Of a stretch of 64,000 bases of DNA, positions 54,779 through 63,952 are shown piece by piece (within the stretch, counting starts at the first letter, position 1; each line of letters begins with the position of its first letter). Source of the stretch: Burkholderiales bacterium. Its GTDB lineage: Bacteria > Pseudomonadota > Gammaproteobacteria > Burkholderiales > SG8-39. Location: contig JADGRQ010000001.1 of assembly GCA_017880775.1 (NCBI GenBank), forward strand, positions 62,001-126,000, read 5' to 3'. Position numbers and translations under genes: made by a program. The notes beneath the pieces are model-generated. The model had not been told where the DNA came from and made no database searches. It saw only the letters and a program-made list of their open reading frames with translations.

Positions 54779-55359
54779 GAGAGCGGCTGCTCGCGGCGCT
54801 CGCCGGCCTCGATGCGCGGCTTTTTCTCGGCGGCATGGTATTGCTGCTTGCGCTGGTCGCCGGGGAGGGCTGGCTGCTGGTGCTGCGCAAGCCGCTCACC
54901 GAATATCAGAAGCTGGCGGCGACCAGGGAAATGCTGGCGTTGTCGCTCGGGGCCGCACCGAGCCAGCAGGGTGAACTGGGCCGGCTGGCCGCGGAGCTGA
55001 AACAGATTACTGCGCGCCTCGGCGCACAGTTGCGCCCGCCGGGGCCCGACGACCACATCGCGTCGATGGTGATGGCGGAGCTCGACCGCGCGGCTTCGCT
55101 GAACGGCATCACGCTGGCCGGCATCCGTCCCGGTGCGCGGCGCCAGGTACAGAGCTTCGAGGAGGTCCTATTCGAGGTCAACGCCCAGGGCAAATACCTG
55201 CAGTTGTGCCAGTGGCTGATGGATTTCGAGCGCACACTCGGACAGAGCGCGACGGTCAGCGAGTTTTCGATGAAGTCGGCGGACGAAGGACGCCTGGTCG
55301 CGCTGTCGCTGAAGGTTGCGCTGTACCGACCGATGCAGGTTGCAGGCGCAGCAAAATGA
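54775..55359 (+). CDS. PilO-like inner-membrane assembly protein
   Basis: A 194-residue bitopic protein from GTG 54775 (GTGA overlap). A membrane helix LFLGGMVLLLALVAGEGWLL is followed by a coiled coil (GELGRLAAELKQITARLGAQ) and a periplasmic domain with GKYLQLCQWLMDFERTLGQS, the PilO/GspM pattern. It pairs with the PilN-like protein. Confidence 0.8.
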   Translation: MRERLLAALAGLDARLFLGGMVLLLALVAGEGWLLVLRKPLTEYQKLAATREMLALSLGAAPSQQGELGRLAAELKQITARLGAQLRPPGPDDHIASMVMAELDRAASLNGITLAGIRPGARRQVQSFEEVLFEVNAQGKYLQLCQWLMDFERTLGQSATVSEFSMKSADEGRLVALSLKVALYRPMQVAGAAK

Positions 55360-55889
55360 CGCTCCGCTCGCGCGTGCTCGTGTATCTCGCAGCCGGGCTG
55401 GCATGCACACCGGGATTCGGCTGGGCGCAGGCCGACGCGCTCAACCACGATCCGTTCGCCCGCCCGGCGTTCTTGAAGGTAACGCCGCCGTCCGCCGCCC
55501 AACCGCGGGGCAATGCCGGCGTTCGCAAGGGGGCGTTGCCCGAGCCCGCGTGGAAGCCCGAGCTGACCGCGGTCATGGTGGCGGGGCCGAAATCGGTGGT
55601 CAGCATCGACGGCAAGATCGTCCGCCTCGGCGAGGAAATCGACGGGCACCGGTTGGTGGAGGTGCACGAGCAGACAGCCGTCTTCGTCAAGGACCGGAAA
55701 AGGGTGACACTTTCGCTGCGCGACATGAAGCTGGTGCCCGAGGGGCCGCCCGCCAGGAAGGACGAGCGCGGCGCCACCGTGGAGCGGCTCGACGCGCCAC
55801 CAAAAACAGAGCGCCCCGATGTGCCACCGAAGGCGGATGATCGCGGAACCGCGGAACGCCGCGAAGAAAGGAAGCCGGAGGAAAAATGA
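55356..55889 (+). CDS. PilP-like periplasmic protein
   Basis: A 177-residue protein with signal peptide RVLVYLAAGLACTPGFGWAQ. The centre (WKPELTAVMVAGPKSVVSID, GEEIDGHRLVEVHEQTAVF) is a small beta domain like PilP/GspC homology regions that touch the secretin N-domain. The tail is charged and Pro-rich, with repeats of RPDVPPK type. No lipobox is seen, unlike PilP lipoproteins. It is coupled to the secretin gene by ATGA. Confidence 0.75.
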   Translation: MTLRSRVLVYLAAGLACTPGFGWAQADALNHDPFARPAFLKVTPPSAAQPRGNAGVRKGALPEPAWKPELTAVMVAGPKSVVSIDGKIVRLGEEIDGHRLVEVHEQTAVFVKDRKRVTLSLRDMKLVPEGPPARKDERGATVERLDAPPKTERPDVPPKADDRGTAERREERKPEEK

Positions 55890-57463
55890 AACCCCATCGA
55901 ATGAGCGCGGCTGCCGTATTGTTCCGGGCGCTGGTCTGCGCGTCGGCCTGGTCGCTGGCGGCGACACCCCCCGTGCACGCTGCCGACGCGGCGCCCGTCG
56001 CTCCCCCGGATTCAGCCGTCGGCGCATTCCCGCCCTACCCGGCCCCCACCTCCGCGCCAACGCTCGCACCGGCGCCGCCCCCGCCTCCTCCAGGCGCTCC
56101 GCAGCCGCCCGCTGAGGCGCCGCTGCCGGGATCTGTAACGGCTCCGACGCCTGCCCCGATACCTGTCCCCGCGTCTGCCCCCGTCTCCGCCCCTGCAGTG
56201 TCTGCGGTGCCGGGCCCGGCATCGATCCAGGCGGAAGGCAACGAACGGTTCACGCTGAACTTCCGCAACATGCCGATCGAGCAGGTATTCGAGCTGCTGT
56301 CGCGCAAGGACAAGGTCAATATCATTGTCAGCAAGGGGGTCAGCGGGCCGGTATCGGTCAATCTGTACAACGTCACGCTGAAGGAGGCGATCCAGAGCGT
56401 GGCGAATGCCGGCGGCTACTGGGTCGAGGTGCGCAACGGCGACTACGTGATTCTGACCAGGGAGACGACCGAGCTGCCCGGCTCGAGCACCCAGGTCAAG
56501 GCACTGAAGGTGCAGTATTCCGACACCAACCAGATCGCCGGCCTGCTGACCCAGTATAAGTCCCGTTACGGCAAGATCACGCCGCTGGTCGGCCGCAAGC
56601 TCATCGTGGTCGAGGATCTGCCCGCATTCGTAGAGCGCATCGAGCGGCTGCTGGAGCAACTTGACACCCCGCCCAAGCAGATCATGATCGAGGCGAAGGT
56701 CCTCGAGATCACCTTGGACGAGAGCGAACGCTTCGGCATCGACTGGAAGAAGATATTCAATTCGGGCACCGGCGCCGGCAGCTTCGGCACCAGCGGGCTC
56801 GCGAGCGGGAATGCGGCCGCGCCCGGCCAAGGATTTTTCTTCAGCTTCCTGGACAGCAAGCTGGAGCTGTTCTTCAGCGCGCTGGCGACCGCCGGCCGGG
56901 TGCGGACGCTGTCGACGCCGAAGCTGCTGGCGCTCGAGAATCAGGAGTCCAAGGTCATCATCGGCGACAGCACCGGCTACAAGGTCACCACCACGATCAA
57001 CCTGGTGACGACCGAATCGGTGCTGTTCCTCGAGTCCGGCGTCATCCTGAAGGTCATTCCCTCGGTGGATCAGCGCGGGAGAGTGCTGCTGAAGATACAG
57101 CCGGAGGTCAGTTCGGCGTCGCTGCTCGCCGGCATTCCGTCGAAAAAGAGCATCCAGGTCACCACCGAGCTGATCTGCGACGACGGCCAGTCGATATTCA
57201 TCGGCGGGCTGATCAAGGCGAGGGGCTCGACCGAACGCGACGGCGTGCCGCTTCTGAAGGACATCCCGGTTCTAGGCAGGCTGTTCTCGTCGACCAACGA
57301 CGCGGTGTCGACTACGGAGACCGTGGTGATCATCACGCCTTACATCGTCGAGCAGCCGGCAGACACGGCCAGGGAGTCCGCCGAAAAGCTCAAAGCGGAC
57401 GATGCCATGAGGCTGATCCTCGAACAGCAGCTGAGGCTGGAACGCCGGCGCCCAATCGACTGA
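55886..57463 (+). CDS. Secretin (PilQ/MshL/GspD family)
   Basis: A 525-residue outer-membrane secretin. A signal peptide ends at about VHAADA; a Pro/Ala linker of about 80 residues follows. The STN/N0 domain is FTLNFRNMPIEQVFELLSRK; an N1 (KH-like) domain covers VKALKVQYSDTNQIAGLLTQ. The secretin core has VLEITLDESERFGIDWKKIF, ALATAGRVRTLSTPKLLALE and DGQSIFIGGLIKARGSTERD, ending with VPLLKDIPVLGRLFS and VVIITPYIVEQ. It forms the gated outer-membrane pore of the pilus-like machine. Confidence 0.93.
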   Translation: MKPHRMSAAAVLFRALVCASAWSLAATPPVHAADAAPVAPPDSAVGAFPPYPAPTSAPTLAPAPPPPPPGAPQPPAEAPLPGSVTAPTPAPIPVPASAPVSAPAVSAVPGPASIQAEGNERFTLNFRNMPIEQVFELLSRKDKVNIIVSKGVSGPVSVNLYNVTLKEAIQSVANAGGYWVEVRNGDYVILTRETTELPGSSTQVKALKVQYSDTNQIAGLLTQYKSRYGKITPLVGRKLIVVEDLPAFVERIERLLEQLDTPPKQIMIEAKVLEITLDESERFGIDWKKIFNSGTGAGSFGTSGLASGNAAAPGQGFFFSFLDSKLELFFSALATAGRVRTLSTPKLLALENQESKVIIGDSTGYKVTTTINLVTTESVLFLESGVILKVIPSVDQRGRVLLKIQPEVSSASLLAGIPSKKSIQVTTELICDDGQSIFIGGLIKARGSTERDGVPLLKDIPVLGRLFSSTNDAVSTTETVVIITPYIVEQPADTARESAEKLKADDAMRLILEQQLRLERRRPID

Positions 57464-57505
57464 CGGTTGGTCCGGCGCATCGCTCCACTACAGGGGTCCG
57501 CATCC

Positions 57506-58348
57506 TCAGGTTCTCCAGATGCGCGGCTCAGTTCCTTCCAGCCGTAGAAGCGCGGGCCGCAGGATGCGCCACAGCGCCGAAAAATAATCTCGCGCCGACT
57601 CGGCCGACGGCCCGAGAAACCGCGCGACAAGCGCGTACGGCAGCAGTGTCACCGCCCCTTCGCCGAGCGCAGGCCTCGGCTCACGGCAAGCGGCGGCGAG
57701 GCCAGCGTCGAGTCCCGGCGCCGATGCCAGAAGCGTGCCGAACACCGAATGGCCACCAAGGCCGACACTCGAGCCGAGCGCGCTGTTGCCCGCGACGATC
57801 CGCCCGCGTTCGGTCCAGTGCACCCGCCCGCCGGTCTTGAGCGACAGGCTCTGAAACGCCTCGCCGCTTGCAAAGCGCTCGCTCGTGCGAACGCGTCCGA
57901 GGCAGGCGAACTCCCAGGCAAGCAGCCTGCCCCCCGGTTCGACGTCGAACTCGATGCGATACCTCGCACGGCAGCCTTCGAAAAAGATAGTTTCCTGCGG
58001 TAACCATTCGAGGGTTGCTCCGGCCGCCACCCTGAGCTTCACCGTCTGCGCGGCCTCGGGACCCGAGGTGCGATACCAACGCGTCGCGCCGGGCGTGGTG
58101 ATGAGCGCATGTGCACCCGGATCGAGGGCCGCTTCGATTTCGAGCCGGTCGCCGCCCGCAATGCCACCCGGTGGATGCACGATCACCGCGTGGCACACCG
58201 CGTCGCCCTCGGGATAAAGCGCCTTCTGCACCACCAGCGGCCCGCTGTGACGCCGGTCGGCGAGCACCGTGCGCCCGCCGGCGCGCTCGAAGCGCAAACC
58301 GAGGCGGGCTTCCCAGCCCAGGGGCTTCGCTGCGCATGCCTGGCTCAC
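57506..58348 (-). CDS. ureD: Urease accessory protein UreD
   Basis: A 280-residue protein with UreD hallmarks: LVVQKALYPEGDAVCHAVIV, HPPGGIAGGDRLEIEA, HALITTPGATRWYR and the Pro-Gln-Glu-Thr-Ile turn LEWLPQETIFFEGC. It binds apo-urease and recruits UreF-UreG. Its GTG overlaps the urtE stop (GTGA), so it is the last gene of the urt operon and is separated from ureA by the 17-kb pilus locus. Confidence 0.95.
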   Translation of the reverse strand: MSQACAAKPLGWEARLGLRFERAGGRTVLADRRHSGPLVVQKALYPEGDAVCHAVIVHPPGGIAGGDRLEIEAALDPGAHALITTPGATRWYRTSGPEAAQTVKLRVAAGATLEWLPQETIFFEGCRARYRIEFDVEPGGRLLAWEFACLGRVRTSERFASGEAFQSLSLKTGGRVHWTERGRIVAGNSALGSSVGLGGHSVFGTLLASAPGLDAGLAAACREPRPALGEGAVTLLPYALVARFLGPSAESARDYFSALWRILRPALLRLEGTEPRIWRT

Positions 58349-59037
58349 ACGGCAAGATAACGCCGCACGCCGTCCGCGTCCATGTTCGCGCCGCTGCCGT
58401 GCGCGATGATCTCGCCGCGTTCCATCACCAGATACTGGTCGGCAAGCGAGCGCGCGAATTCGTAATACTGCTCGACCAGCAGGATCGCCATCTCGCCGCG
58501 CTGCGCGAGGCTGCGGATCACGCGCTCGATATCCTTGATGATCGAGGGCTGGATGCCTTCGGTCGGCTCGTCCAGGATCAACAGCTTCGGGCCTGCGACA
58601 AGCGCGCGGCCGATCGCCAGCTGCTGTTGCTGGCCGCCGCTCAGATCCCCGCCGCGCCGCCGCAACATCTGCCGCAGCACCGGGAACATTTCGTAGGTCG
58701 ATTCGGGGATGCGCGCCCCTCGCGGCCGGATCGCCAGTCCCATCTGCAGGTTTTCCTCCACCGTGAGGCGCGGAAAGATCTCGCGTCCCTGCGGCACGTA
58801 GCCGATGCCGGCGCGCACGCGCTGGTACGGGGCCGCGCGCGTGAGGTCCGTTTCGCCGAATTTGATCGAGCCGGTCGCGGCGGGCACCAGCCCCATCAGT
58901 GTCTTGAGCAGCGTGGTCTTGCCCACCCCGTTACGTCCCAGCAGCGTGGTGACCTTGCCCGGCGGCAAATCGAACGACAGGTCGCGCAGGATGTGGCTGC
59001 CGCCGTAGTACTGATTGAGTTGCGATACGCTCAACAT
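58345..59037 (-). CDS. urtE: Urea ABC transporter ATP-binding protein UrtE
   Basis: A 230-residue LivF-type ATPase: Walker A GRNGVGKTTLLKTLMG, signature LSGGQQQQLAIGRAL, Walker B LLILDEPTEGIQ. The NQYYGGSHILRDLSFDLPPG opening is typical of UrtE. It energises urea import with UrtD. It is coupled to ureD downstream and lies seven bases after urtD. Confidence 0.95.
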   Translation of the reverse strand: MLSVSQLNQYYGGSHILRDLSFDLPPGKVTTLLGRNGVGKTTLLKTLMGLVPAATGSIKFGETDLTRAAPYQRVRAGIGYVPQGREIFPRLTVEENLQMGLAIRPRGARIPESTYEMFPVLRQMLRRRGGDLSGGQQQQLAIGRALVAGPKLLILDEPTEGIQPSIIKDIERVIRSLAQRGEMAILLVEQYYEFARSLADQYLVMERGEIIAHGSGANMDADGVRRYLAV

Positions 59038-59044
59038 GATCCGT

Positions 59045-59884
59045 TCAGCGCCCCAGGTACACTTCGATCACGCGCGGGTCGTTCTGAACCCGCTCCATCG
59101 GCCCCTCGGCCAGCACGCTTCCTTCGTGCAGCACCGTCACGGTGCGCGCGATCTTGGCGACGAACGCCATGTCATGCTCGACCACCACCAGCGAACGCTT
59201 GCCGGCGAGCGCCAGGAAAAGCTCCGCCGTGCGCTCGGTCTCGTCGTCGCTCATCCCCGCCACCGGCTCGTCGAGCAAGAGCAGCTTCGGTTCCTGCATC
59301 AGCAGCATGCCAATCTCCAGCCATTGTTTCTGTCCATGCGACAGCAGCCCTGCAATGCGGCTTGCCGCGTCTTCGAGCCGGATCTGCCGCAGGGTCTCGG
59401 CGATGCGGTCGCGCTGTTCGGAATTAAGCTTCGCGAACAGGGTGTTCCGCACCCGCTTGTCGGCCTTCATCGACAGCTCGAGGTTTTCGAACACCGTGTG
59501 CTGCTCGAATATGGTGGGCTTCTGGAATTTGCGGCCCACCCCCGCGTGCGCGACCTCGGGCTCGGTCATCTTCAGCAGGTCGATGTTCTGGCCGAAGAAC
59601 ACGGTGCCGCTGTCGGGCCGCGTCTTGCCGGTGATCACGTCCATCATGGTGGTCTTGCCGGCGCCATTCGGACCGATGATGCAGCGCAGCTCGCCCACGT
59701 CGATGGCGAGCGAGAGCTTGTTGAGCGCCTGGAAGCCGTCGAAGCTCACGCTGATATCGTCCAGGTACAGGATGACGCCGTGTGCGAAATCCGGCTTGCC
59801 GTGCTCGATCGCGCGCGCGAAATCAACCGCCGGGTCGATCGACGGTCGTTCGGATGCGGTCTCTACGCCGAGCGGTTTTTCCAT
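59045..59884 (-). CDS. urtD: Urea ABC transporter ATP-binding protein UrtD
   Basis: A 279-residue LivG-type ATPase: Walker A GPNGAGKTTMMDVITG, signature LSHGQKQWLEIGMLL, Walker B LLLLDEPVAGMSDDE. SHGQKQW, in place of LSGGQ, is characteristic of UrtD. The first 35 residues are a less conserved extension. ATG 59884 overlaps urtC by 22 bases. Confidence 0.95.
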   Translation of the reverse strand: MEKPLGVETASERPSIDPAVDFARAIEHGKPDFAHGVILYLDDISVSFDGFQALNKLSLAIDVGELRCIIGPNGAGKTTMMDVITGKTRPDSGTVFFGQNIDLLKMTEPEVAHAGVGRKFQKPTIFEQHTVFENLELSMKADKRVRNTLFAKLNSEQRDRIAETLRQIRLEDAASRIAGLLSHGQKQWLEIGMLLMQEPKLLLLDEPVAGMSDDETERTAELFLALAGKRSLVVVEHDMAFVAKIARTVTVLHEGSVLAEGPMERVQNDPRVIEVYLGR

Positions 59885-60963
59885 TGCGACCACAGCCCGA
59901 CCACGCCCTTCGGCATGAACAGGGTCACCAGGATGAAAATCAGGCCGAGCACATACAGCCAGTATTCGGGAAATGCCTGCGTGAAGTAGCTTTTCGCCCC
60001 GTTCACCAGTCCCGCACCCACGATCGCGCCGACCAGCGTGCCGCGTCCGCCGACGGCAACCCAGATCGCGATCTCGATCGAATTGGCGGGCGACATCTCG
60101 CTCGGGTTGATGATGCCGACCTGGGGCACGTATAGCGCTCCCGCGATCCCGCACAGCACCGCCGAAAACGTCCAGATGGCAAGCTTGTAGTGGACCGGGT
60201 TGTAACCGCAGAACATGACGCGCGACTCCGCGTCGCGGATCGCGGCAAGAATCCTGCCGAATTTGGATGTCACGATGTAGCGGCCGAGCAGCAACGACCC
60301 GATCAGCGTCGCGGCCGTGATCGCGAACAACGCCATGCGCGTGCTCGGAATGGCAACCGGAATGTCGAGGATGCGCTTGAAGTCGGTGAAGCCGTTGTTG
60401 CCGCCGAAACCGGTGGCATTGCGGAAGAACAGCAGCATCGCGGCGTAGGTCAGCGCCTGGGTAATGATCGAGAAATACACCCCCTTGATACGCGAACGGA
60501 ACGCGAAGAAACCGAACACGAATGCGAGCAGTCCGGGCACCAGCACAACCAGCAGCGCGCACCACCAGAACTGGTCGGAGTTCCACCACGCCCAAGGGAA
60601 CTCCTTCCAGTCGAGGAACACCATGAAGTCGGGCATGTTTGCCTTGTATTGTCCGTCGGACCCGATCTGGCGCATCAGGTACATGCCGAAGGCGTAGCCG
60701 CCGAGGGCGAAGAACAGCCCGTGACCGAGCGAAAGGATCCCCGCATATCCCCACGCCAGATCCATCGCCAGCGCAACGATCGCGTAGCACATGATCTTGC
60801 CGACCAGGCTGACCCAGTAGGCCGACAGGTGAAGCGGGTTGCCCTCCGGGATTGCCAGGTTGCAGAGCGGAAACACCACGAACAGCGCGAGCGCAAACGC
60901 GGCGAGCGTCATCCAGCCGCGTGGGCCGTACAGCCGCGCAATGAGTAAAGATACCGGGCCCAC
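59863..60963 (-). CDS. urtC: Urea ABC transporter permease UrtC
   Basis: A 366-residue LivM-type permease with about ten membrane helices. Landmarks are LAWGYAGILSLGHGLFFALG, FRSRIKGVYFSIITQALTYA, FGGNNGFTDFKRI and the EAA-like RILAAIRDAESRVMFCGYNP. GTG 60963 has GGAGA seven bases upstream and lies two bases after the urtB stop. Confidence 0.94.
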   Translation of the reverse strand: MGPVSLLIARLYGPRGWMTLAAFALALFVVFPLCNLAIPEGNPLHLSAYWVSLVGKIMCYAIVALAMDLAWGYAGILSLGHGLFFALGGYAFGMYLMRQIGSDGQYKANMPDFMVFLDWKEFPWAWWNSDQFWWCALLVVLVPGLLAFVFGFFAFRSRIKGVYFSIITQALTYAAMLLFFRNATGFGGNNGFTDFKRILDIPVAIPSTRMALFAITAATLIGSLLLGRYIVTSKFGRILAAIRDAESRVMFCGYNPVHYKLAIWTFSAVLCGIAGALYVPQVGIINPSEMSPANSIEIAIWVAVGGRGTLVGAIVGAGLVNGAKSYFTQAFPEYWLYVLGLIFILVTLFMPKGVVGLWSQWKNRSA

Positions 60964-60965
60964 GC

Positions 60966-62555
60966 TCAGGTCTCCACCGCGCGGCCCTTGAGGGCAAACA
61001 GGCCCTGCGGGCGCTTCTGGATGAACATGATGATGAACACGAGCACCACGATCTTCGCCAGCACCGCGCCCTGCCACGCCTCGAGCAGCTTGTTGGCGAA
61101 GCCCAGGCCGAGCGCCGCATAGACCGTCCCGGCCAGCTGGCCGACGCCGCCCAGCACCACCACCATGAACGAGTCGACGATGTACGCCTGCCCGAGATCC
61201 GGACCGACGTTGCCGATCTGCGAAAGCGCGCAGCCGGCCAGGCCGGCGATTCCGGACCCGAGCCCGAACGCCCAGGTGTCCACCCGCGCCGTCGGAACGC
61301 CGACGCATGAGGCCATGGCTCGATTCTGCGTCACCCCGCGCACGAACAGCCCCAGGCGCGTGCGCGTGAGCAGCAGCCAGATGCCTACCAGCACCGCCGC
61401 GGCAAACACCACGATCACGATCCGGCTCCACGGCAGCACCACGCCCATCAGGGCCTCGACGCCGCCCGACATGAACGCGGGGTTCTCGACCTGCACGTTC
61501 TGCGCACCGAAAATCGTGCGTACCGTCTGGATCAGCACCAGGCTGATGCCCCAGGTGGCGAGCAGGGTCTCGAGCGCTCGGCCGTAGAGCCAGCGGATCA
61601 CCAGGCGCTCGAGCAGCATCCCGACCGCCGCGGACACCATGAAGGATGCCGGCACCGCGCAGGCAAGGTACCAGTCGAAGGCATCTGGCGCATGTTCGCG
61701 AAACAGGTTCTGCACCGCATAGGTGGTATAGGCGCCGACCATGATCAGTTCGCCATGCGCCATGTTGATCACGCCCATCAAGCCGTAGGTGATGGCGAGA
61801 CCCATCGCCGCGAGCAGCAGGATCGAGCCGAGGGAAATGCTCGTGAACAGAATCCCGGCGCGCTCGCCCCAGGCGAGGCGTCCCTCGACTGCGCGCAGGC
61901 TCGCCTGCGCCTCGCGGCGGATCTCCTCGTCGGGTTCGGCGAAACTGCCGTCCTTGCGCTTCTCGAGGACACCGAGTAGCAGCAGCTTGGTGTTCGAATT
62001 GCTCGACCCGCCGAGCATGCGGACCGCGGCAATGCGCGCCTCCTTGCTGCCGTCCTTCAGTTCCATGGTGGCGGCGATCAGCTCGAGCATCGGCTTGATC
62101 GTCGGGTCGGCTTCCTTCTCAAGAGCTCTCTTCACCAGCGGCAACATCGCTGGATCCGCCCCGCCCGCGAGTTCCTTGACCGCCGCCAGCCGCGCTTCCC
62201 GCTGCGGTGAAGTCAGCTTCAGTCCGGCCAGCGCCCCGGCGAGCTCGCGCCGCAAGCGGTTGTTCGCCACGACGCCTTCGCGTTCCTCGGGCAACGGCGC
62301 GACTTTGGCGCCGGTCACGGCGTCGGTCGCCTCTTCGCCCTTGACGATCAGCACGCGCTTGCCGGCAACCTGCAGCTCGCCGTCCGCCAAGGCCTGCAGG
62401 ACAGCTGCCGCCTGCGGGTCGCCGGAAGCGACGAGAGCGGCTATCGCCGCGACCTGTTCGTCGCTCTCGCCGAACGCAAGTTTCTCGACGTTGGCCACCT
62501 CCAGCGCGAATGCGCGGGATGCGAACAGCAGCAACGCGATCAATAGGATGCGCAT
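60966..62555 (-). CDS. urtB: Urea ABC transporter permease UrtB with N-terminal periplasmic extension
   Basis: A 529-residue LivH-type permease. It has a signal peptide (RILLIALLLFASRAFA) and about 210 residues of helical repeat-like periplasmic sequence (AIAALVASGDPQAAAVLQAL, REARLAAVKELAGGAD) typical of UrtB. The membrane part follows: MGLAITYGLMGVINMAHGEL, VGVPTARVDTWAFGLGSGIA. It partners UrtC. Confidence 0.94.
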   Translation of the reverse strand: MRILLIALLLFASRAFALEVANVEKLAFGESDEQVAAIAALVASGDPQAAAVLQALADGELQVAGKRVLIVKGEEATDAVTGAKVAPLPEEREGVVANNRLRRELAGALAGLKLTSPQREARLAAVKELAGGADPAMLPLVKRALEKEADPTIKPMLELIAATMELKDGSKEARIAAVRMLGGSSNSNTKLLLLGVLEKRKDGSFAEPDEEIRREAQASLRAVEGRLAWGERAGILFTSISLGSILLLAAMGLAITYGLMGVINMAHGELIMVGAYTTYAVQNLFREHAPDAFDWYLACAVPASFMVSAAVGMLLERLVIRWLYGRALETLLATWGISLVLIQTVRTIFGAQNVQVENPAFMSGGVEALMGVVLPWSRIVIVVFAAAVLVGIWLLLTRTRLGLFVRGVTQNRAMASCVGVPTARVDTWAFGLGSGIAGLAGCALSQIGNVGPDLGQAYIVDSFMVVVLGGVGQLAGTVYAALGLGFANKLLEAWQGAVLAKIVVLVFIIMFIQKRPQGLFALKGRAVET

Positions 62556-62568
62556 GGTTCTAATTGAA

Positions 62569-62592
62569 AGGGGGCCGCCGCAGCGGCCCCCT
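62569..62592 (-). terminator. GC-rich hairpin between urtA and urtB
   Basis: AGGGGGCCGC and GCGGCCCCCT form a perfect ten-pair stem with a four-base loop in the 64-base urtA-urtB gap. On the transcribed strand only TTTC follows, so it is a weak terminator or an mRNA-stabilising stem. Either would raise receptor output relative to the permeases, a common design in ABC operons. Confidence 0.6.
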
Positions 62593-62619
62593 CCAGAGCA
62601 ATGATACCGCCGGCTGCGA

Positions 62620-63897
62620 TTACTTCGCGATCACCGTCTTGCCGTCCGGTTCGTCCTTTTTCTTGTCGTTCCCAGCGACGAACGGGCTCCACGGCTGGGC
62701 CTTGATCGGGCCCTTGGTCTTCCACACGACGTTGAACTGCCCGTTCGCCTGCACTTCGCCGATGAACACCGCCTTGTGCAGGTGGTGGTTCTTGGGATCC
62801 ATCGTCGAGGTGATGTCCGAGGGCGCCTTGAAGGTCTGGCCGGCCATCGCGGCGATCACCTTGTCCGTGTCGGTGGTCTTGGCCTTCTCGACCGCCTGCT
62901 TCCACATGTGGATGCCGATCCAGGCGGCTTCCATCGGATCGTTGGTGAGCGGCTTGTCGGCGCCGGGCAGCTTTTTCGCCTTCGCGTAGGCAGCCCACTG
63001 CTTCTTCCAGGCGTCGTTGACGGGACCCTTGATCGACATGAAGTAGTTCCACGCCGCGAGGTGGCCGACGAGCGGCTTGGTGTCGACGCCGCGCAATTCT
63101 TCTTCACCGACCGAGAACGCCACCACCGGCACGTCGGTCGCCTTGAGGCCCTGGTTGCCCAGTTCCTTGTAGAACGGCACGTTCGAGTCACCGTTGATGG
63201 TCGAGACCACCGCGGTCTTGCCGCCGGTGGCGAATTTCTTGATGTCCGCAACGATCGTCTGGTAGTCGCTGTGGCCGAACGGGGTGTACTTCTCGTCGAT
63301 GTCCTTCTCGTCCACCCCCTTGGATTTCAGGAACGCGCGCAGAATCTTGTTGGTGGTGCGCGGATAGACGTAGTCGGTGCCTAGCAGCACCCAGCGCTTC
63401 GCGCCGCCACCTTCCTTGCTCATCAGGTACTCGACTGCCGGAATCGCCTGCTGGTTGGGCGCGGCGCCGGTGTAGAACACGTTCTTCGACAGTTCCTCGC
63501 CTTCGTATTGCACGGGGTAGAACAGCAGGCCGTTCAGCTCCTCGAACACCGGCAGCACGGATTTGCGCGACACCGAGGTCCAGCAGCCGAACACGACTGC
63601 GACCTTGTCCTGCGTCAGCAATTGGCGCGCTTTTTCCGCGAACAGCGGCCAGTTGGAGGCCGGGTCGACGACCACCGCCTCGAGCTTCCTGCCCAGCACG
63701 CCGCCCTTGGCATTGATCTCGTCGATCGCCATCAGCGTCACGTCCTTCAATACGGTCTCGCTGATCGCCATCGTCCCGGAAAGCGAATGCAGCACCCCGA
63801 CCTTGATCGGGCCCTTGTCCTGCGCGTAGCCGGTCGAGCCTATGGCCGCCAGCGAAACGGCGAGAACCGTTGCCTTGATGAAATTACGACGAATCAC
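62620..63897 (-). CDS. urtA: Urea ABC transporter substrate-binding protein UrtA
   Basis: A 425-residue periplasmic receptor. GTG 63897, with AGGGGG upstream, opens a Tat-like signal (IRRNFIKATVLAVSLAAIGS). Mature landmarks are KVGVLHSLSGTMAISETVLK, VVFGCWTSVSRKSVLPVFEE, LLFYPVQYEGEELSKNVFYT and TDYVYPRTTNKILRAFLKSK, all typical of UrtA. It binds urea for UrtBCDE. Confidence 0.96.
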   Translation of the reverse strand: MIRRNFIKATVLAVSLAAIGSTGYAQDKGPIKVGVLHSLSGTMAISETVLKDVTLMAIDEINAKGGVLGRKLEAVVVDPASNWPLFAEKARQLLTQDKVAVVFGCWTSVSRKSVLPVFEELNGLLFYPVQYEGEELSKNVFYTGAAPNQQAIPAVEYLMSKEGGGAKRWVLLGTDYVYPRTTNKILRAFLKSKGVDEKDIDEKYTPFGHSDYQTIVADIKKFATGGKTAVVSTINGDSNVPFYKELGNQGLKATDVPVVAFSVGEEELRGVDTKPLVGHLAAWNYFMSIKGPVNDAWKKQWAAYAKAKKLPGADKPLTNDPMEAAWIGIHMWKQAVEKAKTTDTDKVIAAMAGQTFKAPSDITSTMDPKNHHLHKAVFIGEVQANGQFNVVWKTKGPIKAQPWSPFVAGNDKKKDEPDGKTVIAK

Positions 63898-63952
63898 GTT
63901 AACCCCCTGCAGGTAAGAAAAAGGAATGAAGGAACTGCGTGCACGAGTCCAT

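Noticed and set aside
40564-57463. Calling the locus a standard type II secretion system or a twitching type IV pilus
   Set aside because: It has PilMNOP-like genes and a secretin but no PilT, prepilin peptidase or GspL/GspC signature in the window. A neutral pilus/secretion-like label is safer.
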